The notes under the pieces: generated by a model
The model's input: only the letters and a program-made list of their open reading frames with translations
Told to the model about the DNA's origin: nothing
Database searches by the model: none
Translations under genes and position numbers: made by a program
NCBI RefSeq assembly: GCF_002917885.1
Contig: NZ_PQNY01000006.1
Location: 62,001 to 126,000 of the forward strand
DNA from: Flavobacterium croceum DSM 17960
GTDB taxonomy: Bacteria > Bacteroidota > Bacteroidia > Flavobacteriales > Flavobacteriaceae
DNA length: 64,000 bases
Direction: 5' to 3'
Part shown: piece after piece, positions 8,518 through 18,738 of the stretch
How positions within the stretch are numbered: position 1 is the first letter of the stretch
How the letters are laid out: every line of letters starts with the position of its first letter

Positions 8518-9828
8518 TTATTTTTTAGCCTTTAAAGCTTTGTATTTATCTGTCATTTCTAAGAAATTGTAAACAGACATCAAATTGCTTTTTACAACCT
8601 CATCATCGGGTTTAAGTTCGTAGGCTTTTTCTAGTAATGGCAATGCTTCGTTGAATATTTTTTGTCTGTCGGCTTTTAGTACTTCGTATCTTTTCATATC
8701 TTTATCAGATGTACCTAGAGCGTTCATTTCTTTTACAATTTTTGCATCTGGTTTTAATTTTAAATCTGAAAGGTTTAAGTAAGCGTTGTAATAATCAGGT
8801 TTTAATTGTATTACTTTGTTGTAATATTTTTCGGCATCTGCATAATTACCCGCTTCTGCAGAAACTACCCCAAGATTGTAAATTAATTCATGATCATTTG
8901 GATTTTTTGCTAAAGCTTCGTTTACCAATTCTTGGTATTTTTTCATGTCTTTTAATCGGTAGTACATATTACTTTCTTCGATAATAAGTCCTACATCGTT
9001 TGGATTTTCTTTTCTAGCTTCCAAAAATGCAGCTTTAGCCTCATCTGTTCTACCTTTTTCTACCAATATTAACGCGATATTTTTGACAATTTCTCCTTTT
9101 TTTGAAGGGATTTTTTCATCACGTGGTTTTTCGTGTGTTCCAGATTGTACAAATAAGTTACGCTCTTCTTTTGTGTTGAACAAATCTTCTTTTTTTGTTT
9201 CTTTGTTCGTAGCATAATATGCTGTTCCTTCGCCTGTATATCCTTCTTTTTTCAATGTTTGAAAACATTCTAACGCTTTATCATTTTCTTTTGCTTGGAT
9301 ATAGTAGTTTGCAGCATAGTATAATTTTTCTTTCTCTTTTTTGTCTAATGTATAAGTAGCGTACAACACATCGGCGGTTTCTTTATGCTTTTTCATACCA
9401 TCGTAGGCAACAACCATTTGCCAAAGCGCAGGTTTAATTCCAGCAACAGTTTCATTAATATCATCTGTATACACTTTTTTACCTGTTTTGGCTTCGTATT
9501 CTAAGGTAGCATTCAATCCGGTAGCAAAGTTTGTAATGGCTGTAGGATTTAATAATTTCATTAATTCGGCAGGGTTTGGATTTGGCCCTAAATTGTTCAT
9601 TTCTATAAAAGGTAACATGGTTTTATAGAAATTTGTATAAACTTTGTCTCCTTCTTCTGTAGCCAAAGTTTCCAATTTTGAAATTGTAGCTTTGTAGGTT
9701 GCTAAGTCTTCTCCTTTTATAAAATCTTTTGCGTAAAGTTTTTTTAATGTCTTAAGCTCATCTTTTTGAGCAAAAGTTGCAACTGATAGCATAATAGTAC
9801 CAGCGACAATTAAATTTTTAATTTTCAT
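8518..9828 (-). CDS. Secreted tetratricopeptide-repeat protein
   Basis: The protein has 436 residues with an N-terminal signal peptide (about 1-20, ending TFA before Q). The C-terminal half contains TPR units, for example around NPNDVGLIIEESNMYYRLKD and ELIYNLGVVSAEAGNYADAE followed by KPDYYNAYLNL. TPR domains mediate protein-protein contacts; an exported one acts in the periplasm or at the envelope. It follows gyrA on the same strand with a 77-nt gap, so it is probably co-transcribed with gyrA. No enzymatic domain is seen and the specific role is unknown. Confidence 0.85.
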   Translation of the reverse strand: MKIKNLIVAGTIMLSVATFAQKDELKTLKKLYAKDFIKGEDLATYKATISKLETLATEEGDKVYTNFYKTMLPFIEMNNLGPNPNPAELMKLLNPTAITNFATGLNATLEYEAKTGKKVYTDDINETVAGIKPALWQMVVAYDGMKKHKETADVLYATYTLDKKEKEKLYYAANYYIQAKENDKALECFQTLKKEGYTGEGTAYYATNKETKKEDLFNTKEERNLFVQSGTHEKPRDEKIPSKKGEIVKNIALILVEKGRTDEAKAAFLEARKENPNDVGLIIEESNMYYRLKDMKKYQELVNEALAKNPNDHELIYNLGVVSAEAGNYADAEKYYNKVIQLKPDYYNAYLNLSDLKLKPDAKIVKEMNALGTSDKDMKRYEVLKADRQKIFNEALPLLEKAYELKPDDEVVKSNLMSVYNFLEMTDKYKALKAKK

Positions 9829-9905
9829 AATCTATTACATTTTGTTTTATTGTTTAGTACAATTTTAGAATTGCTCCTAACTTGCAGTAAACTTTTAAAT
9901 TAAAA

Positions 9906-12407
9906 TTATTCTTCGTTGTTTGATGCTTCAATTTCAGAATTTTCAGATTGATCTTCAGCACTTTCTTCGTCTTCTTTCATTACTTTGGTTACCGCAGCAA
10001 TAGAATCGTTTCCTTTTATGTTGATAAGTCGAACCCCTTGAGTGGCTCTACCTACTACTCTTAAATCTGACACTTCCATTCGTATAGTTATACCCGATTT
10101 ATTTATAATCATTAAATCATCTGCATCGGTAACGCTATTTATAGAAACTAAAGCTCCTGTTTTTTCGGTAATATTTAATGTTTTTACACCCTTACCTCCA
10201 CGGTTTGTAATACGATAGTCTTCTAGTGAAGAACGTTTACCATAGCCTTTTTCAGAAACTACCAATATTTCACTATTCATGTCGTTTACAGAAACCATGC
10301 CAATTACTTCGTCTTGATCGTTTGCAAGTGTTATACCTCTTACACCCGATGCTGTTCTACCCATTGGACGTGTTTTGCCTTCTTCAAATCGAACGAGTTT
10401 ACCGCTACGAACTGCAATAAGTACTTGGCTCTCGCCATTGGTAAGTTTTGCTTCTAATAGTTCGTCGTCTTCTCGAATTGTTATGGCGTTTATACCATTT
10501 TGTCTTGGACGTGAGTATTGCTCCAAAGGTGTTTTTTTAACAATTCCTTTTTTGGTAGCCATAATTACATAGTGACTATTTGTGTATTCTTCGTCTTTTA
10601 AGTCTTGTGTACAAATAAACGCTTTTACTTTATCGTCTGACTCGATATTTATTAAGTTTTGAATAGCACGCCCTTTACTTGCTTTTGAACCTTCTGGTAT
10701 TTCGTACACTCTCATCCAAAAACACTTACCTTTTTGGGTAAAGAACAATAAGTATTGGTGATTTGTAGCTACAAATAAATGCTCTAAAAAGTCTTGATCT
10801 CTTGTGGCTACTCCTTTTTGACCTACACCACCCCTATTTTGTGTTTTATATTCAGATAATGAAGTTCTCTTAATGTATCCTGCGTGAGATATGGTAATTA
10901 CTACATTTTCATCGGCAATTAAATCTTCGATACTTACATCGCCTCCAGAATATTCAATTTGAGAACGTCTTTCGTCACCATATTTTTCTTTTACTTCGAG
11001 GAGTTCTTCTTTAATTAAATTCATTCTTAAATCTTTGTTGTCTAACAAATCTTTTAAGTGCTGAATTAATTTCATGATTTCCTCATATTCTGCACGCAAT
11101 TTATCTTGTTCAAGACCTGTAAGTTGTCTTAAACGCATTTCTACAATAGCACGAGCTTGAATTTCAGATAAATTAAATCGCTCTATAAGTTTGGCTCTTG
11201 CTTCGTCGCCATCTTTTGAAGCTCTTATTAATGCAATAACCTCGTCAATATTATCGGAAGCAATAATTAAACCTTCTAATATATGTGCACGTTCTTCGGC
11301 TTTTCTTAATTCATATTTGGTACGTCTTACAACAACATCGTGACGGTGTTCTACAAAATAGTGAATTAAATCTTTTAAATTCAACATTTGCGGTCTACCG
11401 TTTACCAAAGCAATATTGTTCACGCTAAATGAAGATTGGAGTTGGGTATATTTAAAAAGCATATTGAGTACTACATTGGGTACTGCATCTCTTTTTAATT
11501 CGTAAACAACACGCATTCCGCTTCTATCCGACTCGTCGCGAATGTTTGATATTCCTTCAATTCGTTTATCATTGATAAGATCGGCGGTTTTTTTAATCAT
11601 TTCCGCTTTATTTACCTGATAAGGTATTTCGGTAACAATTATCGCTTCTCTTCCGTTTACTTCTTCAAAACCTACTTTGGCTCTTAGCACAATGCGTCCT
11701 CTACCCGTTTTAAATGCTTCGCGAACGCCATCATAGCCATATATTACACCTCCTGTAGGAAAATCGGGAGCTTTGATGTGTTGCATTAACTCATCAATTT
11801 CAATTTCTGTATTGTCAATATACGCTAAAGTTCCATCTACTACCTCAGATAAATTATGTGGAGGCATATTGGTAGCCATACCTACAGCAATACCCGATGC
11901 TCCGTTGATAAGCAGGTTTGGAATACGAGTAGGCATTACGGTAGGCTCTTGTAATGTATCGTCAAAATTAAGTTGAAAATCTACCGTTTCTTTATCAATA
12001 TCTGCCATTATGTCTTCTGACATTTTTTTCATACGCGCTTCTGTATAACGCATAGCAGCAGGGCTATCACCATCTATAGATCCAAAGTTACCTTGCCCAT
12101 CTACCAATAAGTAGCGTAAACTCCATTCTTGAGCCATACGCACCATAGCATCGTATACAGAAGAATCTCCGTGTGGGTGGTATTTACCTAGAACTTCTCC
12201 AACAATTCTAGCCGATTTTTTATGTGCTCTATTTGAAAAAACGCCCAAGTCATACATTCCGTACAAAACTCTTCGGTGTACTGGTTTTAAACCATCTCTC
12301 ACATCTGGTAAGGCTCTGGAAACAATTACTGACATCGAATAATCGATGTAGGCAGATTTCATTTCGTCTTCTATGTTAATAGGAATCAGCTTTTCTCCGT
12401 CTGACAT
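9906..12407 (-). CDS. gyrA: DNA gyrase subunit A
   Basis: This is the breakage-rejoining subunit of DNA gyrase (833 residues), which introduces negative supercoils together with GyrB. The catalytic tyrosine is Tyr121 in M-R-Y-T-E-A-R. The quinolone-resistance region reads [10 protein letters not shown] (77-86), with Ser82 and Asp86 at the sites mutated in resistant strains, i.e. the susceptible state. The C-terminal beta-pinwheel carries a divergent GyrA-box, Q-N-R-G-G-V-G, and ends in an acidic tail. The start [10 protein letters not shown] matches the family. gyrB is not nearby. It diverges from clpC across a spacer of about 265 nt containing an inverted repeat. Confidence 0.98.
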   Translation of the reverse strand: MSDGEKLIPINIEDEMKSAYIDYSMSVIVSRALPDVRDGLKPVHRRVLYGMYDLGVFSNRAHKKSARIVGEVLGKYHPHGDSSVYDAMVRMAQEWSLRYLLVDGQGNFGSIDGDSPAAMRYTEARMKKMSEDIMADIDKETVDFQLNFDDTLQEPTVMPTRIPNLLINGASGIAVGMATNMPPHNLSEVVDGTLAYIDNTEIEIDELMQHIKAPDFPTGGVIYGYDGVREAFKTGRGRIVLRAKVGFEEVNGREAIIVTEIPYQVNKAEMIKKTADLINDKRIEGISNIRDESDRSGMRVVYELKRDAVPNVVLNMLFKYTQLQSSFSVNNIALVNGRPQMLNLKDLIHYFVEHRHDVVVRRTKYELRKAEERAHILEGLIIASDNIDEVIALIRASKDGDEARAKLIERFNLSEIQARAIVEMRLRQLTGLEQDKLRAEYEEIMKLIQHLKDLLDNKDLRMNLIKEELLEVKEKYGDERRSQIEYSGGDVSIEDLIADENVVITISHAGYIKRTSLSEYKTQNRGGVGQKGVATRDQDFLEHLFVATNHQYLLFFTQKGKCFWMRVYEIPEGSKASKGRAIQNLINIESDDKVKAFICTQDLKDEEYTNSHYVIMATKKGIVKKTPLEQYSRPRQNGINAITIREDDELLEAKLTNGESQVLIAVRSGKLVRFEEGKTRPMGRTASGVRGITLANDQDEVIGMVSVNDMNSEILVVSEKGYGKRSSLEDYRITNRGGKGVKTLNITEKTGALVSINSVTDADDLMIINKSGITIRMEVSDLRVVGRATQGVRLINIKGNDSIAAVTKVMKEDEESAEDQSENSEIEASNNEE

Positions 12408-12500
12408 ATTCTTATATTTAAAATTTAATAATTAAAATTCAAACGTGCAATATACAGCTTTTTTTATTTTTTTAACGTGTTTTTTTGTAGTATTTTACGG

Positions 12501-12541
12501 TTTTTATCAACAAAAAATATCTTTGTATTGGTTGATAAAAA
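12501..12541. promoter_or_regulatory. 11-bp inverted repeat in the gyrA-clpC divergent spacer
   Basis: TTTTTATCAAC (12501-12511) and GTTGATAAAAA (12531-12541) form a perfect 11-bp inverted repeat with a 19-nt spacer. The spacer contains TATCTTTG (12518-12525), an exact fit to the Bacteroidota -7 consensus TAnnTTTG on the + strand. A well-placed TTG at -33 is not evident. It could be an operator flanking a promoter, or a transcribed hairpin. The arms include TTATCAACA, one base off a DnaA box, but there is no cluster of such sites. Confidence 0.45.
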
Positions 12542-12672
12542 AGTAAAGATTGTCTTTTTTATGTTTTGTTATTTTTGTCTATTAGCTGACACAAAATAGT
12601 ATTGCACGGTTTTTGTTTAGAATTTAAAACAATAATTATTATTTTTACAAAAAAACTATATTGATTTCTATT

Positions 12673-15213
12673 ATGGATGATAATTTTTCTCCAAGGGTAA
12701 AAGATGTAATAGCATACAGTAAAGAAGAGGCATTAAGGCTTGGTCATGATTATATTGGCACAGAACACCTTATGCTTGGCATTTTGCGCGACGGTAATGG
12801 TAAAGCTATTTCAATCTTAAATAATTTGAATGTAGACTTAGATTTATTAAGACATAAAGTAGAGGTGCTAAGCCCTGCCAATACTACGCCAGATATTAAC
12901 ATCGAGAAAAAGAATTTACACCTTACACGTCAGGCAGAAAGAGCTTTGAAAACAACTATTTTGGAGGCCAAAGTGTTCCAAAGTTCTTCTATAAGTACAG
13001 CTCATTTACTTTTATGTATTTTAAGAAATGAAAATGACCCTACAACCAAATTGCTTAATAAATTAAAAATTGATTACGAATCAGCTAAAGAACAATATGT
13101 AAATATGACACCACAAGAAGAAGATTTTTCAGATAATTTGCCAAGAAACGAATCGTACCATGAAGATTCAGGAAATGATGAGGGTATGAAAGAAGGAAGT
13201 TTTAATAGTCCGAGTGGTAAAACCAATAAAAAGTCTAAAACTCCTGTATTGGACAACTTTGGGCGAGATTTAACAGAACTTGCCGAAGAAGGTAAACTCG
13301 ACCCTGTAGTAGGTAGAGAAAAAGAAATTGAACGAGTTTCTCAAATACTTAGCCGAAGAAAAAAGAACAATCCATTACTTATTGGAGAACCTGGAGTTGG
13401 TAAATCGGCCATAGCCGAAGGCTTAGCGCTTCGAATTATACAAAAAAAAGTATCTCGCATTTTATTTAACAAACGTGTTGTTACGCTAGACTTGGCTTCG
13501 CTTGTAGCAGGCACAAAATATAGAGGGCAGTTTGAAGAACGTATGAAAGCCGTGATGAACGAGCTTGAAAAAAATGACGATATTATTTTATTTATAGATG
13601 AAATTCACACAATTGTAGGTGCTGGAGGAGCAACAGGTTCTCTCGATGCTTCGAATATGTTTAAACCTGCTTTAGCTCGTGGCGAAATACAATGTATTGG
13701 TGCTACAACCCTAGACGAGTATAGACAATATATTGAAAAAGATGGCGCTTTAGAAAGAAGATTTCAAAAAGTAATAGTAGAACCTACATCGGTACCTGAA
13801 ACCATTACTATTCTTAACAATATTAAAGCTAAATATGAAGATCATCACAATGTAATTTACACGCCAGAAGCTATAGAAGCTTGTGTAAAACTTACAGATC
13901 GGTATATGTCTGAACGCTTTTTGCCAGATAAAGCAATTGACGCTCTAGATGAAGCAGGTTCTCGTGTTCATATTACGAATATTGATGTACCAAAACAAAT
14001 ACTCGATTTGGAAAGACAACTTGAAGAAGTGCGTGAACAAAAAAATTCGGTTGTTAAAAAACAAAAATATGAAGAGGCTGCCAAATTGCGTGATGATGAG
14101 AAAAAAATAGAAAAAGATTTGGCTATTGCCCAAGAAAAATGGGAAGAAGACTCTAAAAATAATAAAATAGAAGTTACCGAAGACAATGTTGCTGATGTAG
14201 TTTCTATGATGACCGGAATTCCTGTAAATAGAATTGCACAAACAGAAAGTAATAAACTTGCTAATTTGCCCGATTTAATAAAAGGTAAAGTTATAGGTCA
14301 AGACGAAGCCGTGTTGAAAATTGCTCGTTCAATACAAAGAAATCGTGCTGGCTTAAAAGATCCAAATAGACCTATTGGTTCGTTTATATTTTTAGGGCAA
14401 ACAGGCGTTGGAAAAACACAGTTGGCCAAAGTAATAGCCAAAGAACTATTCGATTCTGAAGACGCACTTGTTCGTATCGATATGAGTGAGTATATGGAAA
14501 AGTTTGCTATATCTAGATTGGTAGGTGCGCCTCCAGGATATGTTGGCTATGAAGAAGGCGGACAATTAACAGAAAAGGTAAGAAGAAAGCCTTACTGTGT
14601 TGTTTTACTCGATGAAATAGAAAAAGCACATCCAGATGTATTTAACATGATGCTTCAGGTTTTAGACGATGGCTATTTAACCGATAGTTTGGGCAGAAAA
14701 ATCGATTTTAAAAATACCATTATCATTATGACTTCGAATGTTGGTGCACGCCAACTTAAAGATTTTGGACAAGGTGTTGGTTTTGGAACTTCTGCCAAAG
14801 TAGCGCAAGCAGATGAACATTCAAAAAGTGTGATTGAAAATGCTTTAAAGAAAACTTTTGCTCCAGAATTTTTAAATAGAATAGATGATGTTATTGTATT
14901 TAATGCTTTGGAAAAACATGATATTGACAAAATTATCGAAATTGAGCTTAAAAAACTATATGCTCGTATTGCAGATTTAGGCTATAAATTGATTTTGACC
15001 GATAGTGCTAAAGCGTTTATTGCCGAAAAAGGCTACGATAAGCAATTTGGAGCTAGACCTTTGAAAAGAGCTATTCAAAAATATGTAGAAGATACTTTGG
15101 CCGAAGAAATTATTACATCAAAAATTATGGCAGGCGATGAAATTATCATGGACAAAGAAGAAGGAATAGAAGAGCTTAGTGTACAAGTAAATAAGGCTGA
15201 AAGTGAAGCTTAA
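12673..15213 (+). CDS. clpC: ATP-dependent Clp protease ATPase subunit ClpC
   Basis: This Hsp100 unfoldase feeds substrates to ClpP or acts as a chaperone. Clp-N repeats come first. The first AAA domain has Walker A G-E-P-G-V-G-K-S and the middle region has the UVR-type motif [10 protein letters not shown]. The second AAA domain has Walker A G-Q-T-G-V-G-K-T and the conserved G-A-P-P-G-Y-V-G-Y, and a D2-small domain ends the protein. I start at ATG 12673 ([10 protein letters not shown], 846 residues), which fits the family; an upstream in-frame TTG at 12661 would add four residues. It ends before a strong terminator, so it is monocistronic. Confidence 0.96.
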   Translation: MDDNFSPRVKDVIAYSKEEALRLGHDYIGTEHLMLGILRDGNGKAISILNNLNVDLDLLRHKVEVLSPANTTPDINIEKKNLHLTRQAERALKTTILEAKVFQSSSISTAHLLLCILRNENDPTTKLLNKLKIDYESAKEQYVNMTPQEEDFSDNLPRNESYHEDSGNDEGMKEGSFNSPSGKTNKKSKTPVLDNFGRDLTELAEEGKLDPVVGREKEIERVSQILSRRKKNNPLLIGEPGVGKSAIAEGLALRIIQKKVSRILFNKRVVTLDLASLVAGTKYRGQFEERMKAVMNELEKNDDIILFIDEIHTIVGAGGATGSLDASNMFKPALARGEIQCIGATTLDEYRQYIEKDGALERRFQKVIVEPTSVPETITILNNIKAKYEDHHNVIYTPEAIEACVKLTDRYMSERFLPDKAIDALDEAGSRVHITNIDVPKQILDLERQLEEVREQKNSVVKKQKYEEAAKLRDDEKKIEKDLAIAQEKWEEDSKNNKIEVTEDNVADVVSMMTGIPVNRIAQTESNKLANLPDLIKGKVIGQDEAVLKIARSIQRNRAGLKDPNRPIGSFIFLGQTGVGKTQLAKVIAKELFDSEDALVRIDMSEYMEKFAISRLVGAPPGYVGYEEGGQLTEKVRRKPYCVVLLDEIEKAHPDVFNMMLQVLDDGYLTDSLGRKIDFKNTIIIMTSNVGARQLKDFGQGVGFGTSAKVAQADEHSKSVIENALKKTFAPEFLNRIDDVIVFNALEKHDIDKIIEIELKKLYARIADLGYKLILTDSAKAFIAEKGYDKQFGARPLKRAIQKYVEDTLAEEIITSKIMAGDEIIMDKEEGIEELSVQVNKAESEA

Positions 15214-15268
15214 AAATACTTTTTTATACAAAAAACAGGTTTAAAATTTCAAGAAACCTTCTCCAAAT

Positions 15269-15303
15269 AAAAAAAGCATCGATATTTTTCGATGCTTTTT
15301 TTA
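15269..15303 (+). terminator. clpC terminator
   Basis: A perfect stem GCATCGA / TCGATGC with a short T-rich loop is preceded by an A-run and followed by T7. It lies 56 nt after the clpC stop and immediately before the kup promoter element. Confidence 0.9.
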
Positions 15304-15322
15304 TTTGATTTTGTAAAAACAC

Positions 15323-15330
15323 TAAATTTG
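15323..15330 (+). promoter_or_regulatory. -7 promoter element of kup
   Basis: TAAATTTG fits TAnnTTTG exactly. It ends 17 nt before ATG 15348, which places the transcript start inside any frame beginning at GTG 15330 and supports the ATG. The nearest upstream TTG is only 15 nt away, shorter than ideal. Confidence 0.6.
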
Positions 15331-15347
15331 TGAACTTTTTACACATC

Positions 15348-17336
15348 ATGAGTACACACAATCATAGCGACCTTCATAGTAAACTTAGTTTAGGAGGTCT
15401 ATTAGTTACCCTTGGCATTATCTATGGAGATATCGGTACTTCTCCACTTTATGTAATGAAAGCCATTCTTGGAAATTATGCAATTACTTCAGATATAGTT
15501 TTGGGCGGAATTTCTTGTATATTTTGGACACTTACATTGCAGACTACATTAAAATATGTAATTATTACCTTAAGTGCCGATAATCATGGTGAGGGTGGAA
15601 TTTTTGCATTATATGCCTTAGTAAAGCGAACCAAAATAAAATGGCTCATCGTGCCTGCAATTATTGGAGGTAGTGCACTACTTGCAGACGGTATTATTAC
15701 CCCTCCAATCTCGGTTTCATCTGCTGTAGAAGGTATAAATAACTTTTTGCCTATGGAAACCTCAACCATACAAGCCATTGTTATTGGTATTTTAATTGTG
15801 CTATTTACCATTCAGCAATTTGGAACTAAATTGGTGGGTAAATTCTTTGCTCCTATGATGCTTGTTTGGTTTAGTATGTTGGGAATTCTTGGCATGATAC
15901 ATATTTTTGATGATTTATCTGTACTCAAAGCGATAAACCCTTATTACGCATACCATTTACTTCAAGCACACCCAGAAGGTTATTTTGTGTTGGGCTCTGT
16001 GTTTTTATGTACTACAGGAGCCGAAGCTTTATATTCTGATATGGGGCATTGTGGAAGAAAAAATATTAGAATAAGTTGGATATTTGTAAAGCTAATGTTG
16101 TTACTTAATTATTTTGGACAAGGTGCTTACTTAATTACTCATGAAGGTAAAACTTTAAAACAATTAGGTGGCGAAGCTGGAAATCCATTTTATTTAATTA
16201 TGAGTGATTGGTTTCAACCTATTGGGGTTGTAATTGCTACACTAGCTGCTGTAATTGCTTCGCAAGCCTTAATTAGTGGTTCATTTACTTTAATAAATGA
16301 AGCTATGCGACTTAATTTTTGGCCCAAAGTTAAAATTAATTATCCTACCGAATTAAAAGGACAACTGTATATACCATCTATAAATTGGCTATTATTACTT
16401 GGTTGTATTGGTATTGTTTTGTACTTTAAAGAATCTGGAAATATGGAGCATGCCTATGGCTTAGCTATTGTGCTTTGTATGATTATGACTACCATATTAC
16501 TTACTTTCTATTTAATATTGAAGCGTGTAAATATGTCTTTTATTATTCCTCTTATCGCTATATATTCTATCATAGAATTTAGCTTTTTGGGAGCAATTTT
16601 GCCGAAATTTACACACGGAGGTTTTGTTACTTTAATTATAGCTTCGTTACTCATTGCAATTATGGGAACTTGGTTTATGGCAAAACGCATTAGTAAGAAT
16701 TATACTAAAATTGTAAAAATTGAAACCTACAAAAAAGTATTGGCCGAGTTGAGTTTGGATCTATCTATTCCGAAATATGCTACACATTTGGTATATATGA
16801 CCAATTCGAATAGAATAGATGAAATTGAAGAAAAAGTAATGTATTCTATTTTACAAAAAAGACCTAAAAGAGCCGATATTTATTGGTTTATACATGTTAA
16901 TATTTTGGGGGAGCCATATAGAAAAGAATACCGAGTTTCAGAAATTATTAAAGACGATATTTATAGAATTGATTTTTATTTAGGATTTAGAGAACCTACA
17001 AAAATTAATTTGATGTTTAAGGAAGTAATTAAAGATATGGTAAAAAATGGCGAAGTAGACATTACAAGTCGTTACGAATCTTTAAATAAAAATAATATTA
17101 TAGGAGACTTTAAATTTGTACTATCAGAAAAATTCTTATCTAATGATAGTGACTTAACTTTCTTTGAAAACATTGTTATGAACTCTTATTTCTTCCTTAA
17201 AAAATTCAGTTTATCTGAAGAAAAAGGTTTTGGATTGGATAGTAGTTCTGTAAAAATAGAGCAATTCCCTCTTGTTTTACACGCACCAGAAATTATTGGA
17301 ATGAAACGTGTCGAGAATTTTCATTCACATAATTAA
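15348..17336 (+). CDS. kup: KUP/HAK/KT family potassium uptake protein
   Basis: This proton-coupled K+ importer of the inner membrane has 662 residues from ATG 15348. The signature G-D-I-G-T-S-P-L-Y near the N-terminus and about 12 hydrophobic segments through residue 440 are followed by a cytoplasmic C-terminal domain, as in E. coli Kup. The region L-S-A-D-N-H-G-E-G-G-I-F-A-L is also a family hallmark. It is flanked by its own promoter element and a downstream terminator, so it is a single-gene unit. Confidence 0.96.
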   Translation: MSTHNHSDLHSKLSLGGLLVTLGIIYGDIGTSPLYVMKAILGNYAITSDIVLGGISCIFWTLTLQTTLKYVIITLSADNHGEGGIFALYALVKRTKIKWLIVPAIIGGSALLADGIITPPISVSSAVEGINNFLPMETSTIQAIVIGILIVLFTIQQFGTKLVGKFFAPMMLVWFSMLGILGMIHIFDDLSVLKAINPYYAYHLLQAHPEGYFVLGSVFLCTTGAEALYSDMGHCGRKNIRISWIFVKLMLLLNYFGQGAYLITHEGKTLKQLGGEAGNPFYLIMSDWFQPIGVVIATLAAVIASQALISGSFTLINEAMRLNFWPKVKINYPTELKGQLYIPSINWLLLLGCIGIVLYFKESGNMEHAYGLAIVLCMIMTTILLTFYLILKRVNMSFIIPLIAIYSIIEFSFLGAILPKFTHGGFVTLIIASLLIAIMGTWFMAKRISKNYTKIVKIETYKKVLAELSLDLSIPKYATHLVYMTNSNRIDEIEEKVMYSILQKRPKRADIYWFIHVNILGEPYRKEYRVSEIIKDDIYRIDFYLGFREPTKINLMFKEVIKDMVKNGEVDITSRYESLNKNNIIGDFKFVLSEKFLSNDSDLTFFENIVMNSYFFLKKFSLSEEKGFGLDSSSVKIEQFPLVLHAPEIIGMKRVENFHSHN

Positions 17337-17377
17337 AAATAATATTCTACAATAAAAAAGGTTTAATGAAATTGAAC

Positions 17378-17415
17378 ATGCCCCAAAAAGTTAGACACTA
17401 TTTGGGGCATTTTTT
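17378..17415. terminator. Terminator between kup and the aminotransferase gene
   Basis: A perfect 10-bp stem ATGCCCCAAA / TTTGGGGCAT with a 13-nt loop and a T-tract lies between convergent genes. Confidence 0.88.
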
Positions 17416-17437
17416 ATACCTATTAATATTTTAGAAA

Positions 17438-18634
17438 TCAAGATAAGGCTTTATATTCTATTAAGGCTGCCTTTAATATTTCACACGATTTTACCAAGTC
17501 TTCCTTCTTTAACACATACGCAATACGAACTTCAGATAAACCTATATTTGGCGTAGAATAAAAACCAGCAGCAGGCGCTACCATAACAGTTTCGTTGTTA
17601 AGTTCAAAAGATTCTAATAACCATTGAGCAAAATCGTCGGCATTGTTTACTGGCAATTTAGCTATACAATAAAAGGCTCCCTTGGGTACAGCTACAGTAA
17701 CACCTTCTATTTTATGTAACTCTCGTACCAATACATCGCGACGTTCTTTGTATTCTTCAATCACTTCATCAAAATAACTTTTTGGCGTATCTAGAGCTGC
17801 TTCACTTGCTATTTGTTCATACGTTGGAGGACTTAACCTAGCTTGGGCAAATTTTAAAGCTGCCGTCATCACTTCTTTGTTTTTAGAAACTATACAACCT
17901 ATTCTGGCGCCACACATACTGTAACGTTTAGAAACAGAATCTATCATAATTGCATGGTTTTCGATACCTGCAATATTCATAATAGAATAATGTTGCTCAT
18001 TATCGTACACAAATTCGCGATACACTTCATCAGCTATTAAAAACAAATCATGTTTTTGTACCAAACTTGCCAATTGTTGTATTTCTTCTTTAGAATATAA
18101 ATACCCCGTAGGATTACCTGGATTGCAAATAAGTATCGCTTTGGTTTTATTGGTAATTAGTTTTTCAAAATCGGATATTGGAGGCAATGCAAAACCATTT
18201 TCAATTCCCGAAACTACAGGCACTACTTTTACTCCAGATGATACTGCAAAACCATTATAATTTGCATAAAATGGTTCTGGAATTATAATTTCGTCTCCTG
18301 CATCCATAGTACTACCTAGCGCAAATAACAAAGCTTCAGATCCTCCTGTAGTTACAATAATATCTTCTGTAGCTATTGGTAAACCTATTTTTTGATAACT
18401 CGCCGCAAGTTTATTTCTATAACTTTCAAAACCAGCCGAGTGACTGTATTCAAGTATTGTAATATTGGTATTTTTTATAGCATCGAGTGCTACTTGTGGT
18501 GTTTTTATATCGGGTTGTCCTATATTTAAATGGTACACTTTTCGTCCTTTTTTCTTAGCAGCTTCTGCATAAGGTACTAATTTGCGTATGGGAGATTGAG
18601 GCATCTCCATTCCTTTTCTAGAAATATTTGGCAT
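17438..18634 (-). CDS. Class I/II PLP-dependent aminotransferase
   Basis: This 398-residue fold-type I aminotransferase probably uses an aspartate-like or broad amino-acid substrate. Landmarks are HLNIGQPD near the N-terminus, T-G-G-S-E-A-L for phosphate binding, N-P-G-N-P-T-G, D-E-V-Y-R-E-F, the PLP-binding lysine in S-V-S-K-R-Y-S, and R-I-A-Y near the end for the substrate carboxylate. The substrate cannot be read from sequence alone. It is monocistronic: the protease gene diverges upstream and a terminator lies downstream. A perfect TGCAAATTTGCA palindrome lies about 20 nt upstream of the start. Confidence 0.92.
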   Translation of the reverse strand: MPNISRKGMEMPQSPIRKLVPYAEAAKKKGRKVYHLNIGQPDIKTPQVALDAIKNTNITILEYSHSAGFESYRNKLAASYQKIGLPIATEDIIVTTGGSEALLFALGSTMDAGDEIIIPEPFYANYNGFAVSSGVKVVPVVSGIENGFALPPISDFEKLITNKTKAILICNPGNPTGYLYSKEEIQQLASLVQKHDLFLIADEVYREFVYDNEQHYSIMNIAGIENHAIMIDSVSKRYSMCGARIGCIVSKNKEVMTAALKFAQARLSPPTYEQIASEAALDTPKSYFDEVIEEYKERRDVLVRELHKIEGVTVAVPKGAFYCIAKLPVNNADDFAQWLLESFELNNETVMVAPAAGFYSTPNIGLSEVRIAYVLKKEDLVKSCEILKAALIEYKALS

Positions 18635-18738
18635 GATTTTTTATTTTTGAAATGCAAATTTGCAATTTTTTTGTTTAAAATCTATGTTTTAACTGTAAAT
18701 ATCATACCTTTTTAATAACTTTATAAAAATATAGTTTT

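Noticed and set aside
12501..12541. Replication origin suggested by TTATCAACA-like sites
   Set aside because: Only two imperfect DnaA-like sites, no cluster, and no dnaA or dnaN nearby.
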